A stretch of 18,864 nt of DNA from an uncultured Eggerthellaceae bacterium. GTDB lineage: Bacteria; Actinomycetota; Coriobacteriia; Coriobacteriales; Eggerthellaceae. The position numbers and the translations under genes were made by a program. The DNA is taken from the NCBI GenBank assembly GCA_949450265.1, contig CASTMW010000017.1, positions 1-18,864 of the forward strand, given 5' to 3'. Numbering within the stretch: the stretch's first letter is position 1; each line of letters opens with the position of its first letter. Below the pieces are notes generated by a model. The model ran no database searches. It saw only the letters and a list, made by a program, of their open reading frames with translations, and had not been told where the DNA came from. Shown here in pieces: positions 8,950 through 16,567 of this stretch.

Positions 8950-10221
8950 CTAGGATCGGTAATCCGCGTTGATGGCGATGTAGTCGTGAGTCAGGTCGCA
9001 CGTCCACATGGTGGCACGGTGCGCGCCTGCTCCCAGGTCGGCGTCCAGCACGATCTCGTCCTGCTCGAACCTGCGCAGCGCCTCGGCCTCATCGAAGGGC
9101 TGGGCAAGGCCGCCGCGGCAAACGGGCAGCCCCATGATGTCGATGCTGACCGCTTCCTGGTCGAAATGGGCTCCCGACCGGCCGAGCGCTGCCGCGATGC
9201 GGCCCCAGTTGGCATCGCGTCCCGCTATGGCTGTCTTCACGAGGGGAGAGTTCGCTACCGTGCGGGCTGCCGCTTCGGCGTCAGCTGCCGTGGCAGCGCC
9301 GGTGATGTTCACGGTGACCAGCTTCGAGGCACCTTCGCCATCGCGTGCCATCGCGCGCGCAAGGCCCATGCACACCTGGGTGAGCGCACGGCAGAACGCC
9401 TCGAACGCTTCGCTTTCACGGGCAAAGGGCGCAAGATCGGGGGCGGCGGCCCCCGATGCCATGAGGATGCACGTGTCGTTGGTGGAAGAATCGGAATCGA
9501 CGGTCACCTTATGGAAGCTCGCATCTACAGCGCGTCGCAGCGCTTCGTGCAAGGTGGCGGCCTGGATGGGCGCATCGGTGGTCAGCACTGCGATCATGGT
9601 GGCCATGTCGGGCATGATCATGCCCGAGCCCTTCGCCATACCGCCGACCGTAAACGTGTGCCCTTCGGTGCAGAAGCTGACGGCGCATTCCTTCGCAACC
9701 GTATCGGTGGTCATGATAGCATGCGCGGCATCGGTGCCCCCGTGGCGGGAGAGCTTCGCTGTGGCGGCGGGCACGCCCTGGCGGAACGGATCCAGTGCAA
9801 GCGGCACGCCGATCACGCCCGTGGATGCCACGAGCACCTCATCCGGCGCGCAGTCGAGCGCGTCGGCCACCACGGCAGCTGTCCCTTCGGCCACTTCCAT
9901 GCCTGCATCGCCGGTGGCGGCATTCGCGTTGCCGGAGTTCACGATGACGGCGCGCGCCGTGCCGTAGCTCTTGCCGATGGCGCCACCAAGGCGCATCCGG
10001 CTTGCGCGCACGGGCGCCGCGCAGAAGGCGTTGCGTGTGAAGACGGCTGCGGTAGGGCACGGTTCCTGCGCCACCACCAAGGCCATATCGAGCCGATGGG
10101 GGTTCGCACGGAACCCGGCATGCACCCCTGCGGCCGTGAAGCCTTGTGCCGAGGTCACGCCACCACCTTCGATAAAGGGGAAGCCGAGCGATGCTGGGTA
10201 AGTATCCTGCACGATGGTCAT
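8950..10221 (-). CDS. argJ: Bifunctional glutamate N-acetyltransferase / N-acetylglutamate synthase (ArgJ)
   Basis: 423-residue ArgJ, which moves the acetyl group from N-acetylornithine to glutamate, closing the acetyl cycle and releasing ornithine. The precursor is normally self-cleaved before a conserved Thr that then acts as nucleophile. Here the site is KGSGMIMPDMATM, giving T208 and chains of about 207 and 216 residues. Its presence indicates the cyclic pathway rather than one needing ArgE. Whether it also uses acetyl-CoA (bifunctional form) cannot be told from motifs alone. The ATG at 10221 follows the argC stop by 9 bases, and TGAGGA overlapping the argC TGA serves as ribosome site, which suggests coupling. 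Confidence 0.96.
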   Translation of the reverse strand: MTIVQDTYPASLGFPFIEGGGVTSAQGFTAAGVHAGFRANPHRLDMALVVAQEPCPTAAVFTRNAFCAAPVRASRMRLGGAIGKSYGTARAVIVNSGNANAATGDAGMEVAEGTAAVVADALDCAPDEVLVASTGVIGVPLALDPFRQGVPAATAKLSRHGGTDAAHAIMTTDTVAKECAVSFCTEGHTFTVGGMAKGSGMIMPDMATMIAVLTTDAPIQAATLHEALRRAVDASFHKVTVDSDSSTNDTCILMASGAAAPDLAPFARESEAFEAFCRALTQVCMGLARAMARDGEGASKLVTVNITGAATAADAEAAARTVANSPLVKTAIAGRDANWGRIAAALGRSGAHFDQEAVSIDIMGLPVCRGGLAQPFDEAEALRRFEQDEIVLDADLGAGAHRATMWTCDLTHDYIAINADYRS

Positions 10222-10230
10222 GAGGATTCC

Positions 10231-11295
10231 TCAGACGGGAAGCGCTACGGCATCAAGGCCTGCGCTCTGGTCCATGTCGAATACGATGTTGGCGCATTGC
10301 ACGGCCTGACCCGCTGCGCCCTTGCCCAGGTTGTCGATGGCGCACACCGCGATGATCATACGCGCCTGCTCGTGGAAGGTCACGCCGATCTGGGCGCGAT
10401 TCGTACCGCAAACGCTGCTGGTCTGCGGGAACGTGCCCGCTGGCAGCACGGTGACGAAGGGCGATGCGGCATAGTGCTCAGCATAGGCTTGCTGCACATC
10501 ATCGGCGCTCAAAGCGGCATCGCGGTGCACGGGGATGTTCACCGTTGAGAGCAGCCCGCGGTTCATGGGAGCCAGATGCGGTGTGAACACCACCCGCTCT
10601 CTAAGCCCCAGGATCTGGGCGATCTCGGGTGTATGCCGGTGGGTGGCCACGCTGTAGGCTTGCGCATCCTCGTTCACCGTGCAGAACAGGTTGCGCGCGT
10701 TCGGGCTTTTGCCCGCACCGGTGATGCCCGAGATGGCATCGATGACCACCGTGGCGCCCGCATCCGCCATGCCAGTGGCAAGGGCTGGGTAAGCGGCAAG
10801 GGAGCTGGCAGTGGGGTAGCAGCCTGCGCAGGCCACAAGGGCAGGCGTGCCGTTGTGGTGCGCCTTGGCAGCTCGTGCCAGTTCCTCGCCGGTGATCTCT
10901 GGCAGCCCGAAGGCGGCTTGCGCCAGCAGTGCAGGCTGGGTGTGAACAGTGCCATACCAGCGCTCGTAGACAGCGGCGTCCTTCAAGCGGAAATCGGCGG
11001 AGAGGTCGATCACGCTGACGCCCGCGTCCAAAAGCTCGCACGCAAGGTCCATGGCGGCGGTGTGCGGCACGGCCAAGAACACCACGTCGCAGGAATGCAG
11101 GTTGGCATCGGCATGCGCGCAGAAGCGCAGGTCGGTCACGCCGGTGAAGGCGGGGTAGACGCTGGCGATGGGCGCGCCCGCGTTGGCATCGGAGGTGGCA
11201 GCGGTCAGCTGGAAGCGGGGATGCGCCAACAGCAAACGCACGAGTTCGATGCCCGCGAACCCAGCTGCTCCGACAACGCCTGCTCTCAGACTCAT
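10231..11295 (-). CDS. argC: N-acetyl-gamma-glutamyl-phosphate reductase
   Basis: 354-residue NADPH-dependent reductase that converts N-acetylglutamyl phosphate to the semialdehyde, the third step of arginine synthesis. The N terminus has the dinucleotide-binding GVVGAAGFAG (about 6-15). The catalytic Cys is C159 in CAGCYPT; a second Cys at 156 lies just before it. The C-terminal half shows HRHTPEIAQ and VVFTPHLAPMNRG, typical of ArgC. The ATG at 11295 is preceded by AGGTGG with about 5 bases spacing. It is the first gene of the operon, with a TATAAT box about 40 bases upstream on the same strand. Confidence 0.96.
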   Translation of the reverse strand: MSLRAGVVGAAGFAGIELVRLLLAHPRFQLTAATSDANAGAPIASVYPAFTGVTDLRFCAHADANLHSCDVVFLAVPHTAAMDLACELLDAGVSVIDLSADFRLKDAAVYERWYGTVHTQPALLAQAAFGLPEITGEELARAAKAHHNGTPALVACAGCYPTASSLAAYPALATGMADAGATVVIDAISGITGAGKSPNARNLFCTVNEDAQAYSVATHRHTPEIAQILGLRERVVFTPHLAPMNRGLLSTVNIPVHRDAALSADDVQQAYAEHYAASPFVTVLPAGTFPQTSSVCGTNRAQIGVTFHEQARMIIAVCAIDNLGKGAAGQAVQCANIVFDMDQSAGLDAVALPV

Positions 11296-11319
11296 GCGCC
11301 CACCTGTTCATCTGATAGG

Positions 11320-11340
11320 GAATACGTTCACCAGATTATA
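11320..11340 (-). promoter_or_regulatory. Probable promoter and possible operator of argCJBD
   Basis: On the minus strand, TATAAT occupies 11340-11335; a start point near 11327 would give a leader of about 32 bases. The -35 region (about 11363-11358) is poor. An imperfect palindrome GAA-N4-TTC (11320-11329) covers the predicted start point and contains TGAAC/ATTC half-sites faintly like ArgR boxes. ArgR control is inference only; no argR gene is in the window. Confidence 0.45.
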
Positions 11341-11383
11341 TACGCAATGGGCGCCGACGCTGGGTTTTTCTGCGTGGGATCTC

Positions 11384-11389
11384 TATCAT
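11384..11389 (+). promoter_or_regulatory. Possible leaderless -10 box for the 55-residue ORF
   Basis: TATCAT lies 6 bases before the ATG at 11396. This fits the TANNNT spacing of leaderless genes, as at lhr. The purines just before the ATG (GGGAG) are only 1 base away, too close to act as a ribosome site. The -35 region is unconvincing. Confidence 0.4.
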
Positions 11390-11395
11390 GGGAGC

Positions 11396-11563
11396 ATGAG
11401 CGGAAACGAAGGGAAACAAGGGGCATCGTCTAGCCCCGCAACGCCCCGAACTGCGCCGCGCAACATCGCGGGCTTGGGTACCCTGACGAAGGACCGCGTC
11501 AAGATAGCCGGGCTTTATGACAGTGGCTTCACGGATGCGGCAGTCTTGGAGCAGATGCTCTAA
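11396..11563 (+). CDS. Small hypothetical protein (55 residues)
   Basis: I do not recognise this protein. It has a Ser/Pro/Thr-rich first half (SSSPATPRTAPRN) and a more ordered second half (LTKDRVKIAGLYDSGFTDAAVLEQML) that could form a helical pair. There is no signal peptide, membrane segment or cysteine. The frame stays open upstream to 11168, but that part is antisense to argC and has no start signal. The ATG at 11396 is favoured by the TATCAT box 6 bases before it. It is divergent from argC and lies 45 bases before the lipoprotein gene. It could be a real small protein or a chance ORF. Confidence 0.5.
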   Translation: MSGNEGKQGASSSPATPRTAPRNIAGLGTLTKDRVKIAGLYDSGFTDAAVLEQML

Positions 11564-11608
11564 ACTGATAGCTTCATGAATGTATCCACGCGAAGAAAGC
11601 AGGATGAT

Positions 11609-12067
11609 ATGGTGAAGGTACGGAAGGCTGTCAGCATGCGTGCAGGGATCGTTGCCGTTGCGCTGTGTGTGGCAGTGGTGCTGGCATGTGCGGGATGCAC
11701 GAGCGCTCCCGAACAGGGATCATCTGCCGAAGAGGTTTCCTCTTCGAGCGAAGCGGTGATCGATCAGGTGGATGACATCGCCGTGAGCGTGTCGGTCACC
11801 GGTCCTGATGAAGAGGTCATACTGGCACCGGCCGTCGTGACGATCGAGCAAGAGGGCACCGCCCTTGAGGCATTGCAGGCCAGCGGCCTTGATGTGATCG
11901 TCACCGATTCCAGCTACGGGCCGTTCGTAGAGGCCATCGGCGATGTGGCAGGCGAAGGTTCGGCGGGTTGGACCTACACGGTGAATGGCACGACTCCGCA
12001 GGTATCCGCAGGAAGCTGTGTGGTCAACGATGGCGATGCGGTGGAATGGGTCTATGCTGCCGCGTAG
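11609..12067 (+). CDS. DUF4430-domain lipoprotein
   Basis: 152-residue predicted surface lipoprotein. A basic start (MVKVRK), a hydrophobic segment (about 10-28) and a Cys in VVLACAGC give a lipoprotein signal; either Cys could be lipidated, as the lipobox is not ideal. A Ser/Glu-rich linker follows, then a domain with the DUF4430 pattern: TALEALQASG, a Gly-rich WTYTVNG segment and a C-terminal GDAVEWVYA strand. This domain resembles the beta domain of cobalamin-carrying intrinsic factor; a ligand cannot be assigned. I chose the ATG at 11609 because AGGA sits 6 bases upstream; an ATG at 11576 would add 11 residues but has no ribosome site. The GNAT gene follows after 16 bases. Confidence 0.82.
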   Translation: MVKVRKAVSMRAGIVAVALCVAVVLACAGCTSAPEQGSSAEEVSSSSEAVIDQVDDIAVSVSVTGPDEEVILAPAVVTIEQEGTALEALQASGLDVIVTDSSYGPFVEAIGDVAGEGSAGWTYTVNGTTPQVSAGSCVVNDGDAVEWVYAAA

Positions 12068-12083
12068 CGGTTCGGAGGATGAT

Positions 12084-12527
12084 ATGCCGGTGAAGATGGA
12101 GCAGGGCGCCTACGAGGCGGCTCAAACGGTGCGCCGCGCCGTGTTCATGGAAGAGCAGGGGTACCGCAACGAGTTCGACGATATCGATGTGGACGATCGT
12201 TGCGTGCATTTGGCCGCTTTCGATGGGGATGTACCCATCGGGTGCGCCCGTATCTTCCCCTCAGAGCTCGAACCCGATTGCGAGACGGCCCCTGGTCGCT
12301 GGATCTTCGGTCGTCTTGCGGTCATGCCCGCATCGCGCAAGGGCGGTCTTGGGTCGCAGCTTCTGGCCGAATGCGAGCGTATCGTCAAGGATCGGGGCGG
12401 GCGCGAGCTGCACCTGCATGCGCAATGCCAAGCCCAAGGGTTCTATGACAAGAACGGCTATGAGCTGTATGGCGAGATAGGCTATGACGAGGGCGAACCG
12501 CATCAGTGGATGATGAAGCGGCTCTAA
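12084..12527 (+). CDS. GNAT family N-acetyltransferase
   Basis: 147-residue acetyl-CoA-dependent acetyltransferase similar to the ElaA/YjcF group. The acetyl-CoA-binding motif is RLAVMPASRKGGLGSQLL (R/Q-x-x-G-x-G type). The C-terminal part, QGFYDKNGYELYG followed by PHQWMMKRL, is typical of this group. The ATG at 12084 has a strong GGAGGA site 4-5 bases upstream; the frame is open earlier, but that portion overlaps the lipoprotein gene and lacks a site. It is probably co-transcribed with the lipoprotein gene. It ends 7 bases before the converging transporter gene ends. The substrate is unknown. Confidence 0.9.
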   Translation: MPVKMEQGAYEAAQTVRRAVFMEEQGYRNEFDDIDVDDRCVHLAAFDGDVPIGCARIFPSELEPDCETAPGRWIFGRLAVMPASRKGGLGSQLLAECERIVKDRGGRELHLHAQCQAQGFYDKNGYELYGEIGYDEGEPHQWMMKRL

Positions 12528-12534
12528 AGCGCTA

Positions 12535-13665
12535 TCATCCCACGTAGTCGGCGTCGATCAGTACGTTGTACTCGTATTCCGGATAGGCCCTCTTCATCCG
12601 CTCCACTACACCCGCACGCACGGCATCGTTGTCGGCTTTGAACTCCACCACCAGGTCGAACGTGACCAGCTTGCGCTCTTCGTCCACGTAGAAGCCGTGT
12701 ATCTGCAAGATGTCGGGGTATTCTTCGGCGATCTCGTGCAGCGTGCGTCGCATGGGCTTGTAGCGATCGTGGGTGTTGGCCGCATAGATGCCAATGGTGA
12801 TGATGATCCGGAACTCCTGGTAGACGTCCTCGGAGATGCGGCGGGTCAGCTCGTGGATGCGCGATGCGCGCATGTCGTCGTCCACTTCGATGTGCGCAGC
12901 CCCGATCATCTCGTTGGGACCGAAATCATCAAGGATCACATCGTAGGTCCCCAATACGCCCTCATAGGCCGAGATGAAGCCCTTCAGGCGCTTGCCGAGC
13001 CCGTTGTCGCAGCGTGCGCCCAGGATGGGATTCACGGCATCGCGCAGGATGTCGCAGCCGCTCTTCAGAACGAACAGCGAGATGATGACGCCGATAGCGC
13101 CGTCGATGTTCACCTTCCAGATCAAAGCGGCCAGAGCGGCCACCAACGTGCCGCCCGTCAAGATGGCATCGTTGTTGGAATCCACGCCCGATGCTGTGAG
13201 AGCGCCGCTCTTCAGCGTGCGTCCGCGCCGTTTCAAGTAGATGCCGATGAATATCTTCACAAAGATGCTGGCCACGATGACGATCAGGGTGAACGTGCTG
13301 TAATCGGGATCGGCGGGCCAGATGACCTTGATGATGGCCTCCCACAGCGATATGCCGCCTGCCACCAAGATGATGATGGCGATGGCCAGCGAGGTCATGT
13401 ATTCCATGCGTCCGAAGCCGAAGGGGTATTGGCGGCTAGCCCGGCGTCCGGCCAGCTTCGTGCCCACGATGGTAATGACCGAGGACAGCACGTCGGTGGC
13501 ATTGTTGACGGCATCCAAGATGATGGCGATGGAGCTTGCCATGAAGCCCACCAGCAGCTTGAAGGCTACGAGCACCACGTTGCCCAGGATGCCCACGATG
13601 CTGGCATACACGATGCCGCGTTCGCGCCGCTTTACATCGCGAGAGATATCCTGTTCGCGTTCCAT
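12535..13665 (-). CDS. Cation diffusion facilitator (CDF) family transporter
   Basis: 376-residue proton-coupled divalent cation exporter. About six membrane helices span residues 18-210. The metal-site helices read DAVNNATD (TM2; Asn where zinc CDFs have Asp or His) and DSNND (TM5, DxxxD), a pattern closer to non-zinc (Mn/Fe-type) CDFs; metal choice is inference. The cytosolic part appears to contain two ferredoxin-like dimerisation units, about 210-290 and 300-376. I placed the start at 13665 (MEREQD...), with GGGAGGG about 10 bases upstream; in-frame ATGs at 13689 and 13821 are possible, but the longer N terminus lacks CDF character. It converges with the GNAT gene and is divergent from the response regulator. 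Confidence 0.9.
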   Translation of the reverse strand: MEREQDISRDVKRRERGIVYASIVGILGNVVLVAFKLLVGFMASSIAIILDAVNNATDVLSSVITIVGTKLAGRRASRQYPFGFGRMEYMTSLAIAIIILVAGGISLWEAIIKVIWPADPDYSTFTLIVIVASIFVKIFIGIYLKRRGRTLKSGALTASGVDSNNDAILTGGTLVAALAALIWKVNIDGAIGVIISLFVLKSGCDILRDAVNPILGARCDNGLGKRLKGFISAYEGVLGTYDVILDDFGPNEMIGAAHIEVDDDMRASRIHELTRRISEDVYQEFRIIITIGIYAANTHDRYKPMRRTLHEIAEEYPDILQIHGFYVDEERKLVTFDLVVEFKADNDAVRAGVVERMKRAYPEYEYNVLIDADYVG

Positions 13666-13765
13666 CTTGGGCTTTCCCTCCCATCGCATCGTCTGCGAAC
13701 CTGCCGATGTTGGCATCTTCCATTGTGACCCATGCTGGCAGCGTGCAACGTGGCGATGCGCATCT

Positions 13766-13790
13766 GATATGCTGATGTTGACGATATGCT
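13766..13790. repeat. Two copies of GATATGCT in the divergent promoter region
   Basis: GATATGCT occurs at 13766-13773 and 13783-13790, start to start 17 bases, between the CDF gene and the response-regulator gene. The first copy is also an extended -10 candidate (TGATATGCT) and the second a possible -10 for the response regulator. The 154-base region 13666-13819 holds nothing else that I can support. Confidence 0.35.
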
Positions 13791-13819
13791 CGGGCAGTGT
13801 GAAGGAGAGCGATAAGGGC

Positions 13820-14518
13820 ATGGATGGTCAAGGGCATGCCGAGGGGCAGCGGGTCCCTTCGGTGTTCATCGTAGAGGATGACGAGGCGCTGTGCGACGGC
13901 CTGATGCGGCTGTTGTGTTTGCAGGGATTCGCTGCGGAGCGTTGCATGACGTTCTCGAAGGCGGCTGCCGAAGCGCTGGCCGCGAACGCCGACTGCGTGG
14001 TGCTCGATCTGAAGCTGCCTGATGCCGATGGGCTGCAGATCTGTCGCGACATCCGCGCGGTATCGAAGGTACCCATCATCATGCTGACATCCTCGGAGAG
14101 CGAATTCGACGAGGTGATGGCGTTTGGCCTGGGTGCCGACGACTACGTGACCAAGCCGTACCGCCCGGCCACGTTGCTGGCGCGCATCCAGAGCGTGCTG
14201 CGGCGGCATGAGCGCGATGTGTCTACGGTGATGGAGTATGCTGGCGTGATGCTGGATGTGGCCGCAGGCACCGTTTCGTATGCGGGCACCACGCGCGAGC
14301 TCTCGCGCAACGAGCAGCGCATCCTGCAGCTGCTGATGCGCAATGCTGGCAGCGTGGTCAGCCGCCAGCGCATCATGGCCGATCTGTGGGAATCCGATGA
14401 GTTCGTGGATGACAACACCCTGACAGTAAACGTGAATCGCTTGCGCAAGGTGCTCGGTGCCATCGGTGCGCCGGAGGACCTCATCAAGACGCGACGCGGC
14501 ATGGGATATTCGATATGA
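13820..14518 (+). CDS. OmpR-family response regulator (Bce-type)
   Basis: 232-residue DNA-binding response regulator. The receiver domain (about 14-126) has the acidic trio at E19-D20-D21, the phosphoacceptor D63 (VVLDLKLPDADG) and K112 in DDYVTKPY. The C-terminal winged helix (about 135-232) has LSRNEQRILQLL and a recognition-helix region DDNTLTVNVNRLRKVL, ending TRRGMGYSI. The start ATG at 13820 has GGAG about 12 bases upstream, which is long; GTG at 13799 is an alternative. Its stop overlaps the kinase ATG (ATGA), so the two are coupled. Pairing with a BceS-like kinase and BceA-like ATPase suggests control of a cell-envelope or antibiotic response. Confidence 0.93.
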   Translation: MDGQGHAEGQRVPSVFIVEDDEALCDGLMRLLCLQGFAAERCMTFSKAAAEALAANADCVVLDLKLPDADGLQICRDIRAVSKVPIIMLTSSESEFDEVMAFGLGADDYVTKPYRPATLLARIQSVLRRHERDVSTVMEYAGVMLDVAAGTVSYAGTTRELSRNEQRILQLLMRNAGSVVSRQRIMADLWESDEFVDDNTLTVNVNRLRKVLGAIGAPEDLIKTRRGMGYSI

Positions 14519-15570
14519 GGGAGAGGGATATCGCGCGCTTCACGGTCGGAGGATTCCTGCGCGACCGCTGGTGCGCCCTGCTGGCGCTGACGGTCTGCCT
14601 TGGCGGGGTGGCAACCATGGCCACCATCCTGGGCGTGAACCGCGATGGTACGCTGACGCTTTGCGCGTTCATCATGCTCTTAGCCATCGTGGTGCTGGTT
14701 GTCGAGTTCGTGCGGCGAGCGCGCTTCTGGAACCAGATGGCCGATATGACGGAGACGATGGAGGCATCCGACCAGCTGATCTCGTTCGCATCCGAGCCGG
14801 GCTTTTTGGAAGGGCGCCTGGCCTATGAGGCTGCCGAGCGCATAGCCGACCTAGGACGCGCAGAGACGAGCGCTATGCAGCTGGAAGCGTCGGGCTATCG
14901 CGACTACATCGAGCTGTGGATCCATGAAGCGAAGACGCCCATCGCCGCGGCGAAGCTGGTGCTCACGCGGATGCACGGCGAAGAGGCCGATGTGCTCGCG
15001 CGCGAGATCGAGCGCATCGAGGACGAGGTGGAACAGGCTCTCTACTATGCGCGGTCGGCCTCCGTGCGCAACGACTATGTCATCCGCGAAGTGGTGCTGG
15101 CCGATGCGATGCGCGAGGTATGCAAGCGCCATGCGCGCTTCCTCATTGAGCGTCAGACCATCCCAGCCACCCGCATACCGGATGAGGCAAGCGTGCTGAC
15201 CGACCGCCCATGGCTTCTGTTCATGGTGGGGCAGGTGGTGGTGAACGCAGCCCAATACGGCGCGCGGACCATCACCTTCTCCAGCCAGGAAGAGGATGCG
15301 GGCACCTCGCACGGGCGCACGGTGCTCGAAGTGGCCGATGATGGCTGGGGCATCTCGGAGGCGGACCTGCCGCGGGTCTTCGACCGGGGATTCACGGGCA
15401 GAAATGGGCGGGTGCGCGGCAGTGCCACTGGCATGGGCTTGCATCTGGTGGCCCGCATGTGCGATCAGCTGGGGGTTGGGCTGCGCTTGTCCAGCGAAGA
15501 GGGCAGCGGCACCCGGGTCATCTTCATCTTCCCGCATGACCGTCGGTGCGCCTACGTGACAGGGATGTAA
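14515..15570 (+). CDS. BceS-like intramembrane-sensing histidine kinase
   Basis: 351-residue membrane histidine kinase. Two helices (about 20-40 and 46-67) are joined by only about 5 residues, so there is no external sensor domain; this is typical of the BceS group, which senses through its ABC transporter partner. The phosphoacceptor is H137 in YIELWIHEAKTPIAA, the characteristic BceS-type H box. The ATPase domain has the N box (VNAAQYG), G1 (ADDGWGIS), F box (FDRGFTGRNG) and G2 (TGMGLHLVA). It is translationally coupled to the response regulator by a 4-base overlap. Its last bases carry the first copy of the TGTAAGCC direct repeat that precedes the ATPase gene. Confidence 0.93.
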   Translation: MRERDIARFTVGGFLRDRWCALLALTVCLGGVATMATILGVNRDGTLTLCAFIMLLAIVVLVVEFVRRARFWNQMADMTETMEASDQLISFASEPGFLEGRLAYEAAERIADLGRAETSAMQLEASGYRDYIELWIHEAKTPIAAAKLVLTRMHGEEADVLAREIERIEDEVEQALYYARSASVRNDYVIREVVLADAMREVCKRHARFLIERQTIPATRIPDEASVLTDRPWLLFMVGQVVVNAAQYGARTITFSSQEEDAGTSHGRTVLEVADDGWGISEADLPRVFDRGFTGRNGRVRGSATGMGLHLVARMCDQLGVGLRLSSEEGSGTRVIFIFPHDRRCAYVTGM

Positions 15571-15620
15571 GCCAGGTGTAAGCCGATTCGATGGCAGTTG
15601 CCGTTCGCGTGCGCCATAGT
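15566..15620 (+). promoter_or_regulatory. Direct repeat TGTAAGCC plus -10: likely response-regulator-controlled promoter
   Basis: TGTAAGCC occurs at 15566-15573 and again at 15577-15584, an exact 11-base period, which is the spacing used by OmpR/PhoB-type regulators binding one helical turn apart. A -10-like CATAGT lies at 15615-15620 with no good -35, so the repeat would cover about -61 to -43, fitting an activator site. The first copy overlaps the kinase stop codon. Binding by the adjacent regulator is inference. Confidence 0.5.
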
Positions 15621-15647
15621 GGACCCATCGGATCGAAGGAGGAGAAT

Positions 15648-16502
15648 ATGGCAGAGACGCTCGTTCAACCCACCGGCATCGCCAGCGCCGAGACGGTAGC
15701 GCTTTCGGTGCGCCAGCTGAAGAAGACTTACGGCGCGCGCGATTCCATCACCCATGCGCTCGATGGGGTCAGCTTCGATGTGTCGCGTGGCGAGTTCATC
15801 GGCATCATGGGCCCCAGCGGGTCGGGCAAGACCACGCTGTTGAACTGCGTGTCCACCATTGATAAGGCCACCAGCGGGCAGATCGTGGTGGGCGGTCAGA
15901 ACATCACAGGGATGCGCCGCGGTGCGCTGGCGAAGTTCCGCCGCGAGCAACTGGGGTTCATCTTCCAGGATTTCAACCTGCTAGAGACGCTGACGGCATT
16001 CGAGAACATCGCCTTGGCGCTGACCATCAAGCATCTTCCTCCATCTCAGATCCGTCAGCGCGTCATGCAGGTGGCGGAGAACCTTGGCGTGGCGCAAGTG
16101 CTCCAGAAGTACCCCCATCAGATGTCGGGCGGCCAGAAGCAGCGCGTGGCAGCCGCGCGCGCCATCGCGGGCGATCCCAAGCTGATCCTGGCCGACGAGC
16201 CCACCGGTGCGCTGGATTCGCGTTCAGCCACGGTGCTGCTGGAAACGCTCGAGATGATGAACGAGCGCATGGGCGCCACCATCATGATGGTGACCCACGA
16301 TTCGTTCGCCGCATCCTTCACCAACCGCGTGCTGTTCATCAAGGATGGCAAACTGTTCAACGAGATACGCCGGGGCAGCCTGCCGCGCAGCGAATTCTTC
16401 AAACGCATCGTGGAAGTGGTCAGCTTTTTAAGCGGGGAGACGGTCGAGGCCATGGAGGTCACCAGCGTCGAGAACCGTTCAGCAACAATTCAGTTGAGTT
16501 AA
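15648..16502 (+). CDS. BceA/FtsX-type ABC transporter ATP-binding protein, no adjacent permease
   Basis: 284-residue ABC ATPase of the MacB/BceA group. Walker A is GPSGSGKT (55-62), signature MSGGQKQRV (159-167), Walker B LILADEPTGALD with D183-E184, and H-loop His 217 in VTHDSF. The segment FKDGKLFNEI-like near 226-237 and EFFKRIVEVVSFLSG are typical BceA C-terminal features. A further ~20 residues (265-284, ending SATIQLS) go past the usual end. The start ATG at 15648 has a strong AAGGAGGAG site; upstream in-frame ATG at 15591 lacks one. In Bce systems a 600-residue-plus permease gene follows at once, but here the next gene is a baeRF protein and no FtsX-like coding is seen in 16503-16616. 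Confidence 0.92.
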   Translation: MAETLVQPTGIASAETVALSVRQLKKTYGARDSITHALDGVSFDVSRGEFIGIMGPSGSGKTTLLNCVSTIDKATSGQIVVGGQNITGMRRGALAKFRREQLGFIFQDFNLLETLTAFENIALALTIKHLPPSQIRQRVMQVAENLGVAQVLQKYPHQMSGGQKQRVAAARAIAGDPKLILADEPTGALDSRSATVLLETLEMMNERMGATIMMVTHDSFAASFTNRVLFIKDGKLFNEIRRGSLPRSEFFKRIVEVVSFLSGETVEAMEVTSVENRSATIQLS

Positions 16503-16567
16503 TCAACAGCTTGCCAAGGCCTGAGCGTTGGGAGGTGTGCGGCCGTATCCTGAATACCAGAAGGCAG

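Noticed and set aside
8566..10548. 660-residue open frame antisense to argB, argJ and argC
   Set aside because: His/Gly/Arg-rich shadow crossing three well-supported genes; no recognisable protein features.
12697..13728. 343-residue open frame antisense to the CDF gene
   Set aside because: His/Asp/Gln-rich low-complexity translation mirroring the transporter's codons; not a credible protein.
13799..13819. Leaderless GTG start for the response regulator at 13799
   Set aside because: TATGCT ends 8 bases before it, but the added residues VKESDKG have no support and a purine-rich site precedes the ATG at 13820; kept only as an alternative.
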